Shown piece after piece: positions 20,501 to 28,620 of a DNA stretch of 64,000 nt. Source of the DNA: Pseudacidovorax intermedius (lineage in GTDB: Bacteria > Pseudomonadota > Gammaproteobacteria > Burkholderiales > Burkholderiaceae_C); contig NZ_QQAV01000004.1 in the NCBI RefSeq assembly GCF_003350475.1, positions 62,001-126,000 of the forward strand, in the 5' to 3' direction. The translations under genes were made by a program, and so were the position numbers. Below the pieces are notes generated by a model, which did not search any database, was not told where the DNA came from, and saw only the letters and a list, made by a program, of their open reading frames with translations. Within the stretch, counting starts at the first letter, position 1. Each line of letters starts with the position of its first letter.

Positions 20501-20701
20501 CGCGGTGGCGCCGGGCCAATAGGTGCGCACGACCATGGCGCGGAAGGTGAAGGGCGGATCCTCGTCCTGCCCCAGCTGGAAGTAGGCCGCGAAGCCCAGC
20601 ACCATCAGCACCACCATCAGGTAGCGCGTGAGCGGCGCATGGTCGAGCGCCCAGGCGGAAAGGTTGAAGCCCGAGGGCTTCTCGGACGGGGCGGCGGACA
20701 T
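17522..20701 (-). CDS. RND efflux transporter permease
   Basis: A 1059-residue AcrB/HAE-1-type inner-membrane pump that uses proton influx to expel drugs or other toxic compounds through the envelope. The layout is the usual duplicated one: a first helix (LTRYLMVVLMVLGF), a large periplasmic porter domain, helices TM2-TM6 with the proton-relay acidic pair in LGLLVDDAIIAVEMM, then a second porter domain and helices. The N-terminus LGQDEDPPFTFRAMVVRTYWPGA is typical of the subfamily with separate adaptor genes. Its ATG overlaps the adaptor stop (TGATG). No outer-membrane factor gene is adjacent, so a TolC-like channel encoded elsewhere is presumably used. Substrates cannot be inferred. Confidence 0.93.
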   Translation of the reverse strand: MSAAPSEKPSGFNLSAWALDHAPLTRYLMVVLMVLGFAAYFQLGQDEDPPFTFRAMVVRTYWPGATAQQVAEQVTDKIERTLQEVPYADKIRSYSKPGESQVVFELKDAARPSEVPQVWYTVRKKIGDMRYTLPGNIQGPFFNDDFGDVYGVIYALRGQGFSPAELKTVADDLRLRLLRVKDVAKVEQFGVQDEKVFVEVSQKRLAQMGLDLNAVLQQLGAQNAVESAGTIRSPQDVLQVRVGGQFTDLDQLRAMPIRGSSGNQLRLGDIARVERGYVDPPSVKVHYQGDPVIGLGISMMKGGDIIALGKALQETVAQVNTQLPAGMRLDQVQDQPATVATSVNEFVKVLIEAVVIVLGVSFIALGLHKGGRFGWHIDWRPGLVVGITIPLVLSVTFLAMNYFGIGLHKISLGSLIIALGLLVDDAIIAVEMMVRKMEEGYDKRRAATFAYDVTAMPMLTGTLITAAGFLPIGIAKSTTGEYTFAIFAVTVIALLLSWIVSVYFVPYLGTLLLKVKPHDPDAPPHELFDTPFYNRFRSAVGWCVNHRWITIGATLAVLALGILGMTRVQQQFFPDSNRPEIMVDAWFPEGTAFEANEAVVKRLERRLMEQEGVQSVATWIGSGAPRFYLPLDQTFPQSNVSQFIVLTKDLKARDAVRRQLPTLLAQEFPEVRGRVKLLASGPPVPYPVQFRVVGDDPATLRRLADEVKAEVRSNPSMVGVNDNWNESIKSIRMDVDQAKARALGVTSQSIAQASRGIYTGNPIGQYREQDKLIDIVLRQAREERDAISDLTDAYVTTASGRSIPLLQIAQPHFAWEPGVIWRWNRAYAVTVQGDVVDGMQGATVTQQLMPALRALEAKWQARGEPPVRIEVAGAVEESSKGSASIMAGIPIMLFAVFTLLMLQLHSFSRALLVFLTGPMGIAGVAAALLLLDRPFGFVAMLGVIALMGMIQRNSVILIDQIELDRAAGVPARRAIVESAVRRLRPIVLTAAAAVLAMIPLSRSVFWGPMAVAIMGGLMVATALTLLALPAMYAAWFRIGHDDALAPSEPDTPAAPAAAH

Positions 20702-21876
20702 CAGCGGGCTCCGCTGCCGGCCTTGACCGCCGCCGGGGCGACAGATGCGCCGCCCTCCTGCGTGGCATAGCGGTCCCGGTAGACCGTCACCTTCTGCCCC
20801 GGCGCGAGCACATGCACCCCGGCCGTGACCACCTGCATGCCGGGCGCCAGGCCCTTGGCGATCACCGCTTCGTTGCCGTCGGCCGTGGCGACTTCCACTG
20901 GCTGCGACTTCACCGTCATGCTGGCCGGATCCAGCACCCAGACGGCCGAGCCCGGTCCTTCCTGGCGCAGCGCGCTGGTCGGCAGCTTGATGACGGGTGT
21001 GCCAGCCAGCGACAGCGCGCGCGGCTTGGCATAGACGGTGGCGCCCAGCGCCGGCGCCTGCGCGGCGTCGACCGCCACCTTCACGGTGTAGGTACGGGTG
21101 ACGGGGTCGGCGCTGGCGGCCACCTCGCGTACGCGGCCTTCGAGCGTCTCGGTGCCGGGCGACCAGCCGCGCACCGCCACGGCGGAACCGATGCGCACCT
21201 GCGGCGCACGGTCCTCCGGCACGGCGAAGACGACATCGCGCGGGCCGTCCAGCGCCACCCGCACGACCGGCGTGCCGGCCGCCACCACCTGGCCGGGCTC
21301 GGCGTCGACCGCGGTCACGATGCCCGGCGCATCGGCGGTCAGCACGGCATAGCCGGCCTGGTTGCCCTGGGCGCTGAGCTGCGCCCGCGACTGGTCGAAC
21401 TGTGCCTGGGCGGACTTGAAGCTGGCCTCGCGGCGTTCCATCTCCGCAGCGCTGATGAAGTTCTTGGCGCGCAGTTCGCGGTAACGCGCGAGGTCAGCCT
21501 CGGCCAGGTCGCGCTGGGTACGCGCGGCACTGGCCTGGGCCTGGGCGGCCTCCACGGAAAGGCGCAGGTCGCGCGGGTCCAGCTCAGCCAGCACTTGGCC
21601 CGCCTTCACCCGCTGGCCCAGCTCGGCCTGCCGCCGCAGCACCTTGCCGCCGACGCGGAAGCCCAGGCGCGATTCGACCTGCGCGCGCACCTCGCCGGCG
21701 AATTCGGGCTCGCTCGCAAAGGGGGTGACCGCCACCGTCATCAGCTTGACGGCGCGCACGGGTTCCTCCTGGGCCGGCTGGCGCGAGCAGCCTGCGAGGA
21801 GGGCCGCAAAGGCGCCGAGCGCGAGGAATCCCGGCACGAGGCCCCGCGGAGCCCGGTTGGTAGTCGTATGAGGCAT
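20701..21876 (-). CDS. RND efflux periplasmic adaptor lipoprotein
   Basis: A 391-residue membrane-fusion protein linking the RND permease to an outer-membrane channel. The start at 21876 gives a lipoprotein signal with lipobox LLAGC; an in-frame ATG 57 nt upstream would bury it. The sequence shows a barrel-sandwich half-motif GFRVGGKVLRRQAELGQRVKAGQ, a long coiled-coil hairpin (about residues 95-170), the returning half GIVTAVDAEPGQVV and beta-barrel and membrane-proximal domains. It is the first gene of a two-gene operon with the permease. No regulator gene is adjacent; a small inverted repeat lies 62 nt upstream. Confidence 0.92.
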   Translation of the reverse strand: MPHTTTNRAPRGLVPGFLALGAFAALLAGCSRQPAQEEPVRAVKLMTVAVTPFASEPEFAGEVRAQVESRLGFRVGGKVLRRQAELGQRVKAGQVLAELDPRDLRLSVEAAQAQASAARTQRDLAEADLARYRELRAKNFISAAEMERREASFKSAQAQFDQSRAQLSAQGNQAGYAVLTADAPGIVTAVDAEPGQVVAAGTPVVRVALDGPRDVVFAVPEDRAPQVRIGSAVAVRGWSPGTETLEGRVREVAASADPVTRTYTVKVAVDAAQAPALGATVYAKPRALSLAGTPVIKLPTSALRQEGPGSAVWVLDPASMTVKSQPVEVATADGNEAVIAKGLAPGMQVVTAGVHVLAPGQKVTVYRDRYATQEGGASVAPAAVKAGSGAR

Positions 21877-21937
21877 GGCCTGGCGCCGGCCGTGAGCGGG
21901 CGGCGGAACAAGGGGTTGAGGCACCGGCCACAATTAA

Positions 21938-21951
21938 TGACCGACGAGTCA
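21938..21951. promoter_or_regulatory. possible operator upstream of the RND pump
   Basis: TGAC-N6-GTCA forms a short inverted repeat in the promoter region of the adaptor gene, next to the AT-rich stretch CAATTAAT. The size and spacing resemble TetR-family half-sites, but the arms are only 4 bp and no regulator gene is nearby. Confidence 0.25.
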
Positions 21952-22048
21952 GCAATCTTCGGGGAAGGGCCTTCGGGCTGTCAATCGCTCCGACGCAACG
22001 CGCAGCGGCCGGCCGGCCGCCAGTCGAGCGGAGGGGGAAGGAAAGGCG

Positions 22049-23977
22049 CTAGAGGCGCTGACCCATTTCCACCAGCCGGTTCTCCGGCAGATGGAAGTAG
22101 TCCGAGGCGCGGCCGGCGTTGCGCTGCAGCCAGCTGAACAGCGCCTGCCGCATGCCGCTGAACGCCGGCAGCCGCCGCCGGCCCAGGGAGGCGCGGGAGA
22201 TGAAATACGAGGTGGCCATCGACTCCACCGCCAGCCCCTTCTGGTAGGCCAGCATGCGCACGAACTCCGGGACGTTCGGCGGCTCCATGAAGCCGTAGCG
22301 CACCTTCACCGCCCAGATGCCGTGGCCCAGGTTCTGCGCCTCGATGCGCTCGCGCGCCGGCACGCGCGGCGTCTCGCAAGCCAGCATCTGCATCACGAAG
22401 ACCTGCTCGTGCAACACTTGGTTGTGGTGCAGGTTGTGCAACAGGGCATGCGGCACCGACAGCGCATCGGCCGTGAGGAAGACAGCCGTGCCGCGCGCGC
22501 GGAAGGGCATCTCCAGCACCAGCGAATCGACGAAATCTGGCAGCGGAATCAGCTCGGCCACCAGCTCGGCGCGCGTCAGCCGCACGCCCTTGGCCCAGGT
22601 GCTGAACAGCACCATCGCCACCACCGCCACGGCCAGCGTCAGCCAGCCGCCGTCGGCCACCTTGAGCGTGTTGGCCACGACGAAGGCCAGATCCACCCCC
22701 ACGAAGACGATGACGCCCAGGAGCACCGCCACGCGGTTCCAGTGCCACAGCCGCCAGGCCACCAGCCCGGCCAGCAGCGTGGTGGTGACCATGGTGATCG
22801 ACACGGCGATGCCGTAGGCGGCCGAAAGCGCGCTCGAGCTGCGGAAGCCCAGCACCAGCAACAGCACGCCCACCATCAGCAGCCAGTTGATCACCGGCAC
22901 GTAGACCTGCCCGATGGATTCGCCGGAGGTCTGCACGACGCGCATGCGCGGCAGGTAACCCAGCCGCATCGCCTGCGCCGTCAGCGAGAAAGCGCCAGAA
23001 ATCACCGCCTGCGAGGCGATCACGGTGGCCATGGCGGCCAGGCCCACGACCGGCAGCAGCGCCCAGGACGGGAAGAGCCGGAAGAAGGGGTTGTCCACCG
23101 CCTGTGGATCGGCCAGCACCAGCGCGCCCTGGCCGAAGTAGTTGAGCACCAGGGCCGGCAGCGCGATCAGCAGCCAGGCGAGCCGGATCGGCCGCGCGCC
23201 GAAGTGGCCCATGTCGGCGTACAGCGCCTCGCCGCCGGTGAAGGCCAGGAACACCGCCCCCAGCACGGCCAGCGACTGGGCCCGGTGCTCGACCAGGAAT
23301 CGCACCGCATGGCGCGGGTCCAGCGCCTCCAGCACGGCGGGCTGCTCGATCACCTGCATCGCCCCGCTGACGCCGAGTGTGCCGAACCACAGCAGCATCA
23401 CCGGCCCGAACACCTTGCCCACCGCCCCGGTGCCGCGGCGCTGCACCATGAACAGCAGCACCAGGATCACCAGCGTGAGCGGAATCACCCAGCGCTGCAG
23501 CGCGGGCGCCTGCACTTCCAGGCCCTCCACCGCGGACAGCACCGAGATGGCCGGCGTGATCAGGCTGTCGCCATAGAACATGGCGGCGCCCAGCAAGCCC
23601 AGGCCGATGGTGGCCGTCACCATGGCGGGATGCGTGCGCCCCCGCCGGTCGGGCGAGCCAGCCGCATGGCGGGCCAGGGCCTGCAGCGCCAGGATGCCGC
23701 CTTCGCCGTCGTGGTCCGCCCGCAGCACGAAGACCACGTACTTGAGCGTCACCACCACCATCAGGCCCCAGAAGATCAGCGACAGAAGGCCCAGCACGGC
23801 CCCCGTGGTGAAGGCCACGCCATGCTCCGAGTTCAGCGTCTCCTTGAAGGCATAGAGGGGCGAGGTGCCGATGTCGCCGAACACCACGCCGAGTGCCGCC
23901 ACCATGAGCGCCGGGCCGGCGGGATGGGCGGAAGCGGAGGCGCCCTGGGGCACGGGAACGGCAGGAGCGGAAGCCAT
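22049..23977 (-). CDS. kup: Kup-type potassium uptake protein
   Basis: A 642-residue low-affinity K+/H+ symporter. The start at 23977 (MASAPAVPV) is preferred to a frame opening 35 codons earlier because it leaves a short Ala/Pro N-terminus before the first helix. The family signature GVVFGDIGTSPLYAFKE opens the membrane domain of about 12 helices. The segments TATIGLGLLGAAMFYGDSLITPAISVLSAVEG and AFTGGEALYADMGHFG are highly characteristic of KUP. The last 150 residues form the cytoplasmic domain. It is divergent from hpnC with a 112-bp gap. Confidence 0.93.
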   Translation of the reverse strand: MASAPAVPVPQGASASAHPAGPALMVAALGVVFGDIGTSPLYAFKETLNSEHGVAFTTGAVLGLLSLIFWGLMVVVTLKYVVFVLRADHDGEGGILALQALARHAAGSPDRRGRTHPAMVTATIGLGLLGAAMFYGDSLITPAISVLSAVEGLEVQAPALQRWVIPLTLVILVLLFMVQRRGTGAVGKVFGPVMLLWFGTLGVSGAMQVIEQPAVLEALDPRHAVRFLVEHRAQSLAVLGAVFLAFTGGEALYADMGHFGARPIRLAWLLIALPALVLNYFGQGALVLADPQAVDNPFFRLFPSWALLPVVGLAAMATVIASQAVISGAFSLTAQAMRLGYLPRMRVVQTSGESIGQVYVPVINWLLMVGVLLLVLGFRSSSALSAAYGIAVSITMVTTTLLAGLVAWRLWHWNRVAVLLGVIVFVGVDLAFVVANTLKVADGGWLTLAVAVVAMVLFSTWAKGVRLTRAELVAELIPLPDFVDSLVLEMPFRARGTAVFLTADALSVPHALLHNLHHNQVLHEQVFVMQMLACETPRVPARERIEAQNLGHGIWAVKVRYGFMEPPNVPEFVRMLAYQKGLAVESMATSYFISRASLGRRRLPAFSGMRQALFSWLQRNAGRASDYFHLPENRLVEMGQRL

Positions 23978-24077
23978 GGGGCGTGAGGGAAGTCGGGCTG
24001 GGGGGCAGCATAGCGCTGCGCCGGGTCGGACCAAGGTGGGAAGTCGGCGCGCGGTCAGGAAAGCCACAGGTGCCGCG

Positions 24078-24083
24078 CACAAT
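24078..24083 (+). promoter_or_regulatory. -10-like hexamer abutting the hpnC start
   Basis: CACAAT lies 6 nt before the ATG of hpnC, and there is no Shine-Dalgarno sequence. The arrangement is the same as at 8113 and 8154. A -35 box is not evident. Confidence 0.4.
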
Positions 24084-24089
24084 GCCCGG

Positions 24090-24983
24090 ATGCCTCCCGC
24101 CCCCGCATCGCCGATGCCTACCCAGGCCGCGGCGCCCGACCATTACGAGAACTTCCCCGTCGCGTCGTGGCTGTGTCCGCCGCGGCTGCGGCCGCCCATT
24201 GCCGCCATCTACCACTTTGCCCGCACCGCCGACGACATCGCGGACGAAGGCGATGCCACGCCGGCGCAGCGGCTCGCCGAGCTGAGCGCCTATCACGCGG
24301 ACCTGGACGCCGTCTTCGCGGCTGCGACCCCCTCGGCACGCTGGCCCCAGGTCTTCGGGCCGCTGGCCCATGAAGTGCGCCGCTTCGCCCTGCCCCATCG
24401 GCTACTGGCCGACCTGCTCGACGCCTTCGCCCAGGACATCGCCTTCACCCGCGACGCCCGCGCCTATGCCGACCGCGCCGAGTTGCTGGACTACTGCCGC
24501 CGCTCCGCCGACCCGGTGGGGCGGCTGCTGCTGCACCTGTACGGCGTGCACGACACCCAGGCCCTGCGGCAGAGCGATGCCATCTGCAGCGCCCTGCAAC
24601 TCGTCAACTTCTGGCAGGACCTGGGCGTGGACCTGCGGCGCGGCCGCCTGTACCTGCCGCTCGCGGACTGCGCCGCGCATGGGCTGCAGCGGGCCGACTT
24701 CGCCCGCTTCGCGCCGCTGGCCAGTGCCGCACCGCCGCCCGTGGCCCTGGCGCTGGTCGCCGACGAGGTGCACTGGGCGCGCGCGCTGATGCGCGAAGGC
24801 GCGCCGCTGGTCCACCGCCTGCCCGGGCGCATCGGCTGGGAGCTGCGGATGGTGGTGCAGGGCGGACTCGCCATCCTCGACAAGATCGAGGCCCAGGGCT
24901 TCGACAGCTTCCGCCGGCGGCCCACGGTCGGCAAGGCGGACGCGCCGCGACTGCTCTGGCGCGCGTTGCGCATGCGGGCCTGA
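24090..24983 (+). CDS. hpnC: hydroxysqualene synthase HpnC
   Basis: A 297-residue squalene/phytoene-synthase-family enzyme. In the HpnCDE route HpnC turns presqualene diphosphate into hydroxysqualene. The HpnC-type N-terminus HYENFPVASWLCPPRLR is clear. Both Asp-rich metal sites are present: ARTADDIADEGD and LVNFWQDLGVDLRRGRLYLP. The start at 24090 is chosen because a second ATG at 24114 is also close to the conserved region but lacks any translation signal; either is possible. hpnD follows after 134 nt and hpnE after that, all in one direction. Confidence 0.92.
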   Translation: MPPAPASPMPTQAAAPDHYENFPVASWLCPPRLRPPIAAIYHFARTADDIADEGDATPAQRLAELSAYHADLDAVFAAATPSARWPQVFGPLAHEVRRFALPHRLLADLLDAFAQDIAFTRDARAYADRAELLDYCRRSADPVGRLLLHLYGVHDTQALRQSDAICSALQLVNFWQDLGVDLRRGRLYLPLADCAAHGLQRADFARFAPLASAAPPPVALALVADEVHWARALMREGAPLVHRLPGRIGWELRMVVQGGLAILDKIEAQGFDSFRRRPTVGKADAPRLLWRALRMRA

Positions 24984-25117
24984 GCCCCGGCAGGCGCGCC
25001 CCGCACGCCGCCGCCGAGGCGCCCGATCCGCCGCGCCGCACGGCCGGCGGCATCGTCATGGCGATCCCCGACAATCGCCGGCCCAATGACCCGCCCCCTC
25101 CGAGCCGCCTGCGCCCA

Positions 25118-25960
25118 ATGAGCACCCCCGAGCAATACGTCCAGGACAAGGCCGCCGCCTCGGGCAGCAGCTTCTATTACGCTTTCCTCTTCCTGCCACC
25201 GGAGCGCCGCGCGGCCATCACCGCCTTCTATGCCTTCTGCCGCGAGGTGGATGATGTGGTCGACGAGGTGACCGACCCTGGCGTGGCCGCCACCAAGCTG
25301 GCCTGGTGGCGCACCGAGGTGGCCCAGGCCTTCGCCAACGAGCCGCGCCATCCCGCCATGAAGGCGCTGATGCCGCATGCCGCCACCTTCGGCATCGAGG
25401 CCGTGCAGCTGCAGCAGGTGATCGAAGGCTGCGAGATGGACCTGCAGCAGACGCGCTATCTCGACTTCCCCGGCCTGGCGCGCTACTGCCACCTGGTAGC
25501 CGGCGTGGTGGGCGAGGTGGCGGCGCGCATCTTCGGCCAGTCCGACCCCGCCACCACCGCCTACGCCCACAAGCTGGGGCTGGCGCTGCAGCTCACCAAC
25601 ATCATCCGCGACGTGGGCGAGGACGCGCGGCGCGGCCGCATCTACCTGCCGGTCAATGAGCTGCAGCAGTTCGACGTCAAGGCGCACGAGGTGCTGGGCC
25701 GCGTGCATTCCGAGCGCTTCGTGGCGCTGATGCGCTTCCAGGCGCAGCGCGCGCATGCCGCCTACGACGAGGCGCTGGCACTGCTGCCGGCCGCCGACCG
25801 CCGCAGCCAGAAGCCCGGTCTGATGATGGCCAGCATCTACCGCACGCTGCTGCGCGAGATCGAGTCGGAGGATTTCAAGGTGCTGGACCAGCGCATCGGC
25901 CTGACGCCGCTGCGCAAGCTGTGGCTGGCGTGGAAGGTGCAGGCGCTGGGCCGGCTGTGA
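25118..25960 (+). CDS. hpnD: presqualene diphosphate synthase HpnD
   Basis: A 280-residue member of the squalene/phytoene synthase family that joins two farnesyl diphosphates to presqualene diphosphate, the first step of the HpnCDE route. The ATG at 25118 begins MSTPEQYVQDKAAASGSSFYYAF, the usual HpnD start. The first Asp-rich site is CREVDDVVDEVTD and the second is LTNIIRDVGEDARRGRIYLP, both complete. The C-terminus (DFKVLDQRIGLTPLRKLWLAW) is also typical. A GACAAT hexamer at 25070-25075 upstream could be a separate promoter. Its substrate is made by IspA, also encoded in this window. Confidence 0.94.
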   Translation: MSTPEQYVQDKAAASGSSFYYAFLFLPPERRAAITAFYAFCREVDDVVDEVTDPGVAATKLAWWRTEVAQAFANEPRHPAMKALMPHAATFGIEAVQLQQVIEGCEMDLQQTRYLDFPGLARYCHLVAGVVGEVAARIFGQSDPATTAYAHKLGLALQLTNIIRDVGEDARRGRIYLPVNELQQFDVKAHEVLGRVHSERFVALMRFQAQRAHAAYDEALALLPAADRRSQKPGLMMASIYRTLLREIESEDFKVLDQRIGLTPLRKLWLAWKVQALGRL

Positions 25961-26030
25961 AGGCCGCCCCGCGCTCACCGCACGGCATGGCGCCAGGCGC
26001 CGGGGTGGCTCTGTCGCTGCGCGGGCCCGC

Positions 26031-27278
26031 ATGAAGCTCGCCGTCATCGGCGCTGGCTGGGCGGGTCTGGCCTGTGCCGTGGCCGCCACGCGGGCCGGCG
26101 CCCGCGTCACCGTCTTCGAAAGTGCCCGCCAGCTCGGCGGCCGGGCGCGCCGCGTCGAGGCCAACGGCCTACCACTGGACAACGGCCAGCACATCCTGAT
26201 CGGTGCCTACACCGCGACGCTGGGCCTGATGCGCGAGCTGGGCATCTCGCCCGAGGCCGTGCTGGAGCGCCAGCCGCTCGACCTGCGCCATGCCGACGGC
26301 CGCGGGTTGAAGGTGCCCGCCCGACTGCCACCGCCGCTGGACCTGGCCGTCGCCATCGCCACCGCCCGCGGATGGACCTGGCGCGACAAGCTCTCGCTGC
26401 TGCGCACGGCGGCGCGCTGGCGCCGCGCCGGCTTCGCCTGCGATCCCTCCGCCAGCGTCGCCGATCTTTGCAGCGACCTGGCGCCGGCCGTGCAGCAACT
26501 GCTGGTCGAGCCGCTGTGCGTGTCCGCGCTCAACACGCCCATGCATGAAGCCAGCGGCACCGTCTTCCTGCGCGTGCTGCGCGATGCCCTGTTCGGCGAA
26601 CGCGGCGGTGCCGACCTGCTGTTGCCACGCGTGGATCTGGGCGCGCTGCTGCCCGATGCGGCAGCCGGCTGGCTGGACGCACAAGGGACGACGCTCCGCC
26701 TTGGCACCCGGGTCGATGGACTCGCGCGGGCGGCCGGGGGATGGCGCATCGACGGCGAAGCGTTCGATCGGATCGTGCTGGCGACTTCCGCCTGGGAAGG
26801 CGCACGCTTGGCCGAGAGCATCGCGCCCGCCTGGGCCGCTGCGGCGCGCGCGCTGGACCATGTGCCCATCGGCACTGTCTACCTGCGACACGCGCCGGGC
26901 CTCGCGGAGGGGACGCCGCTGCGCGCCCTGTCTGCGGGCACCGATCAGCCGGCGCAGTTCGTCTTCGACCTGCAGCGGCTGCGCGGCCACGCGGCGATGG
27001 CCGCTTTCGTCTGCAGTGCGTGCAGCGTCGGCCGGGAAACACTCACCGCCCAGGTCCTGGCCCAGGCGGCCGCGCAACTCGGCTGGCGGGGGCTGGAACC
27101 CGTGCTCACGGTGGTCGAGAAGCGTGCCACCTTTGCCTGCCGGCCAGGGCTCGTCCGGCCCGCGATGGCGGTGGCGCCCGGACTGCTCGCCTGTGGCGAC
27201 CATGTCGAAGGCCCCTACCCTGCCACGCTCGAAGGCGCAGCCCGCAGCGGGTTGGCCGCGGCTGCGGCGCTTCAATAG
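26031..27278 (+). CDS. hpnE: hydroxysqualene dehydroxylase HpnE
   Basis: A 415-residue FAD-dependent amine-oxidase-fold enzyme that reduces hydroxysqualene to squalene. The N-terminus is a Rossmann dinucleotide site, AVIGAGWAGLACAV, followed by the FAD-binding VFESARQLGGRARR. The segment LDNGQHILIGAY and the C-terminal LACGDHVEGPYPATLEGAARSG, which closes the FAD site, are family features. With hpnC and hpnD it gives a complete squalene module. No squalene-hopene cyclase gene is in the window, so the final product (hopanoid or other) depends on genes elsewhere. Its last 7 nt overlap the convergent SH3 gene. Confidence 0.92.
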   Translation: MKLAVIGAGWAGLACAVAATRAGARVTVFESARQLGGRARRVEANGLPLDNGQHILIGAYTATLGLMRELGISPEAVLERQPLDLRHADGRGLKVPARLPPPLDLAVAIATARGWTWRDKLSLLRTAARWRRAGFACDPSASVADLCSDLAPAVQQLLVEPLCVSALNTPMHEASGTVFLRVLRDALFGERGGADLLLPRVDLGALLPDAAAGWLDAQGTTLRLGTRVDGLARAAGGWRIDGEAFDRIVLATSAWEGARLAESIAPAWAAAARALDHVPIGTVYLRHAPGLAEGTPLRALSAGTDQPAQFVFDLQRLRGHAAMAAFVCSACSVGRETLTAQVLAQAAAQLGWRGLEPVLTVVEKRATFACRPGLVRPAMAVAPGLLACGDHVEGPYPATLEGAARSGLAAAAALQ

Positions 27279-27739
27279 CCCCAGGTCAGCTTCTTCGACA
27301 CCCAGCCCACGCGGCCGTGGCTGCTGCGCACCTTCAGCCAGTCGCCCTGGCTGCCCGTCACGCGCAGCACCTCGCCGTATTCCGCGACCGCCACGATGCG
27401 CGCCTTCAGGCTGGCGGTGGCACGGATGTTGAGCCGGCCGGCCGTCGACACCACATGCCGCTGGCGGGTGGTGACCGAGCGTGCCACCCAGCTGCGGTCG
27501 CCCTCGAAGTCGCGCACCTGCAGCCAGCCACCCTGGCGGCGCAGCACTTCCAGCGGGTAGCCGCGGTCCACACTCCAGCGTGCCTCATGCTTCGTTCCGG
27601 GGCCGGCGCGAAGCATGGTGCCGTCGCGCGCGGCACTCACCATTTCCCTGGCCCACGCACTCGACACGGTGGCCAGCATCAGCAGCAGCATGAGCACGAG
27701 GCGTGGGGTCGAAAGGCGCAGGGCGGGGGCAAACATCAT
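27272..27739 (-). CDS. exported protein with two bacterial SH3 domains
   Basis: A 155-residue secreted or periplasmic protein. Two adjacent ATGs (27739 and 27736) begin a signal peptide that ends near SSAWA-R. The mature part holds two SH3b repeats: about residues 40-90 (MLRAGPGTKHEARWSV to GDRSWVARS) and 100-155 (LNIRATASLKARIVA to GRVGWVSKKL). Such domains usually bind peptidoglycan or peptide ligands. The C-terminus reaches into the end of hpnE on the opposite strand. Function is unknown beyond a likely envelope role. Confidence 0.8.
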   Translation of the reverse strand: MMFAPALRLSTPRLVLMLLLMLATVSSAWAREMVSAARDGTMLRAGPGTKHEARWSVDRGYPLEVLRRQGGWLQVRDFEGDRSWVARSVTTRQRHVVSTAGRLNIRATASLKARIVAVAEYGEVLRVTGSQGDWLKVRSSHGRVGWVSKKLTWGY

Positions 27740-27877
27740 CGGAATCGGTCCTTTGTCCAAAGAGGTGTGAATGGAAAAAAAGTGGCCGCGTCTCGCCGCG
27801 GCCGCCAGTGGGTGCGCCTGCGTGGCGCAAAGGTTCCCCAAGGAATCCTCGGGATTGCCCGGAGTGCAGCTCGCGGC

Positions 27878-28609
27878 TCAGCGCAGGTCGGCCGAGGCGC
27901 CGAGCGCCACGCACAGCGCACGCAGGTCGGGCACGATCAGCTGGGGCCGGGCGCCTTCGGCCCATGGCCGCTCGTCGCGCACCAGCCAGGCGGCCTGCAT
28001 GCCGGCGTTCAGGGCGCCGGTCACATCGAGCGCCGCATCGTCGCCCACATGCAGCACCTGCTCCGGCAAAACGTCCACCGACGCGGCCGCGGCATGGAAG
28101 ATGGCCGCATGCGGCTTGGCGACGCCGAAGCGGTAGGCGCTCAACCCGCCGCGGAACCAGCGGTCCACGCCGGTGAGGGCCAGGTCGGCATTGCCGTTGG
28201 AGACCGCGACCAGCGGATAGCGTGCGGCCAACCAGTCCAGCGCCGGGGCCGCGTCCTCGTACAGCACCACGCGCTGGCGCTCGGCATAGAAGACCTCGAA
28301 GGCGGGCTCAGCCAGGGCCGGGTCCTCGCCGGCGCGGCGCAGGGCCAAGCGGATCGATTCTCGCCGCAGGGCGGCCAGGTCGTGCGCGAGGTCGGAGCGC
28401 TCCTTCTCGGTGGCGATGCGCAGCGCGCGCAGTTCGGCTGGCGAGGCCACCAGTTCGGCCGTGCGTGGCGCATGCTGCTGCAGCCATTGATGCAGCACGC
28501 CTTCGGCGCGCTCGATGGTCGGCCACACGGGCCACAGGGTGTCGTCCAGGTCCAGGGTGATGGCGGCGATGCGCGGCAAGTCCAGGCCGGCCGTGAATGT
28601 CTCGGGCAT
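27878..28609 (-). CDS. HAD-superfamily hydrolase
   Basis: A 243-residue phosphatase of the YigB/YjjG-like HAD group. All four HAD motifs are visible: LDLDDTLWP (nucleophile Asp), AVSNGNADL (Thr/Ser motif II), the Lys in GVAKPHAAIF and HVGDDAALDVTGA. A helical cap lies between motifs I and II. Relatives dephosphorylate FMN, nucleotides or sugar phosphates; the substrate here cannot be named. The open frame runs far upstream on this strand, but only this ATG gives a HAD start. It begins 15 bp from the hemH start on the other strand and has no Shine-Dalgarno sequence. Confidence 0.88.
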   Translation of the reverse strand: MPETFTAGLDLPRIAAITLDLDDTLWPVWPTIERAEGVLHQWLQQHAPRTAELVASPAELRALRIATEKERSDLAHDLAALRRESIRLALRRAGEDPALAEPAFEVFYAERQRVVLYEDAAPALDWLAARYPLVAVSNGNADLALTGVDRWFRGGLSAYRFGVAKPHAAIFHAAAASVDVLPEQVLHVGDDAALDVTGALNAGMQAAWLVRDERPWAEGARPQLIVPDLRALCVALGASADLR

Positions 28610-28613
28610 GCAC

Positions 28614-28620
28614 CAGAATA
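28614..28620. promoter_or_regulatory. shared -10 element of hemH and the HAD gene
   Basis: The 15-bp gap between the two divergent starts contains CAGAATA. On the plus strand CAGAAT (28614-28619) is 5 nt before the hemH ATG. On the minus strand TATTCT (28620-28615) is 5 nt before the HAD ATG. One AT-rich core could therefore serve as -10 for two leaderless transcripts; any -35 boxes would lie inside the opposite coding sequences. Confidence 0.4.

Noticed and set aside
17510-20770. Open frame of over 1000 codons on the plus strand, antisense to the RND permease
   Set aside because: It mirrors the codon phase of the permease in high-GC DNA, is His/Arg/Asp-rich without any domain sign, and the minus-strand protein is an unmistakable RND pump.
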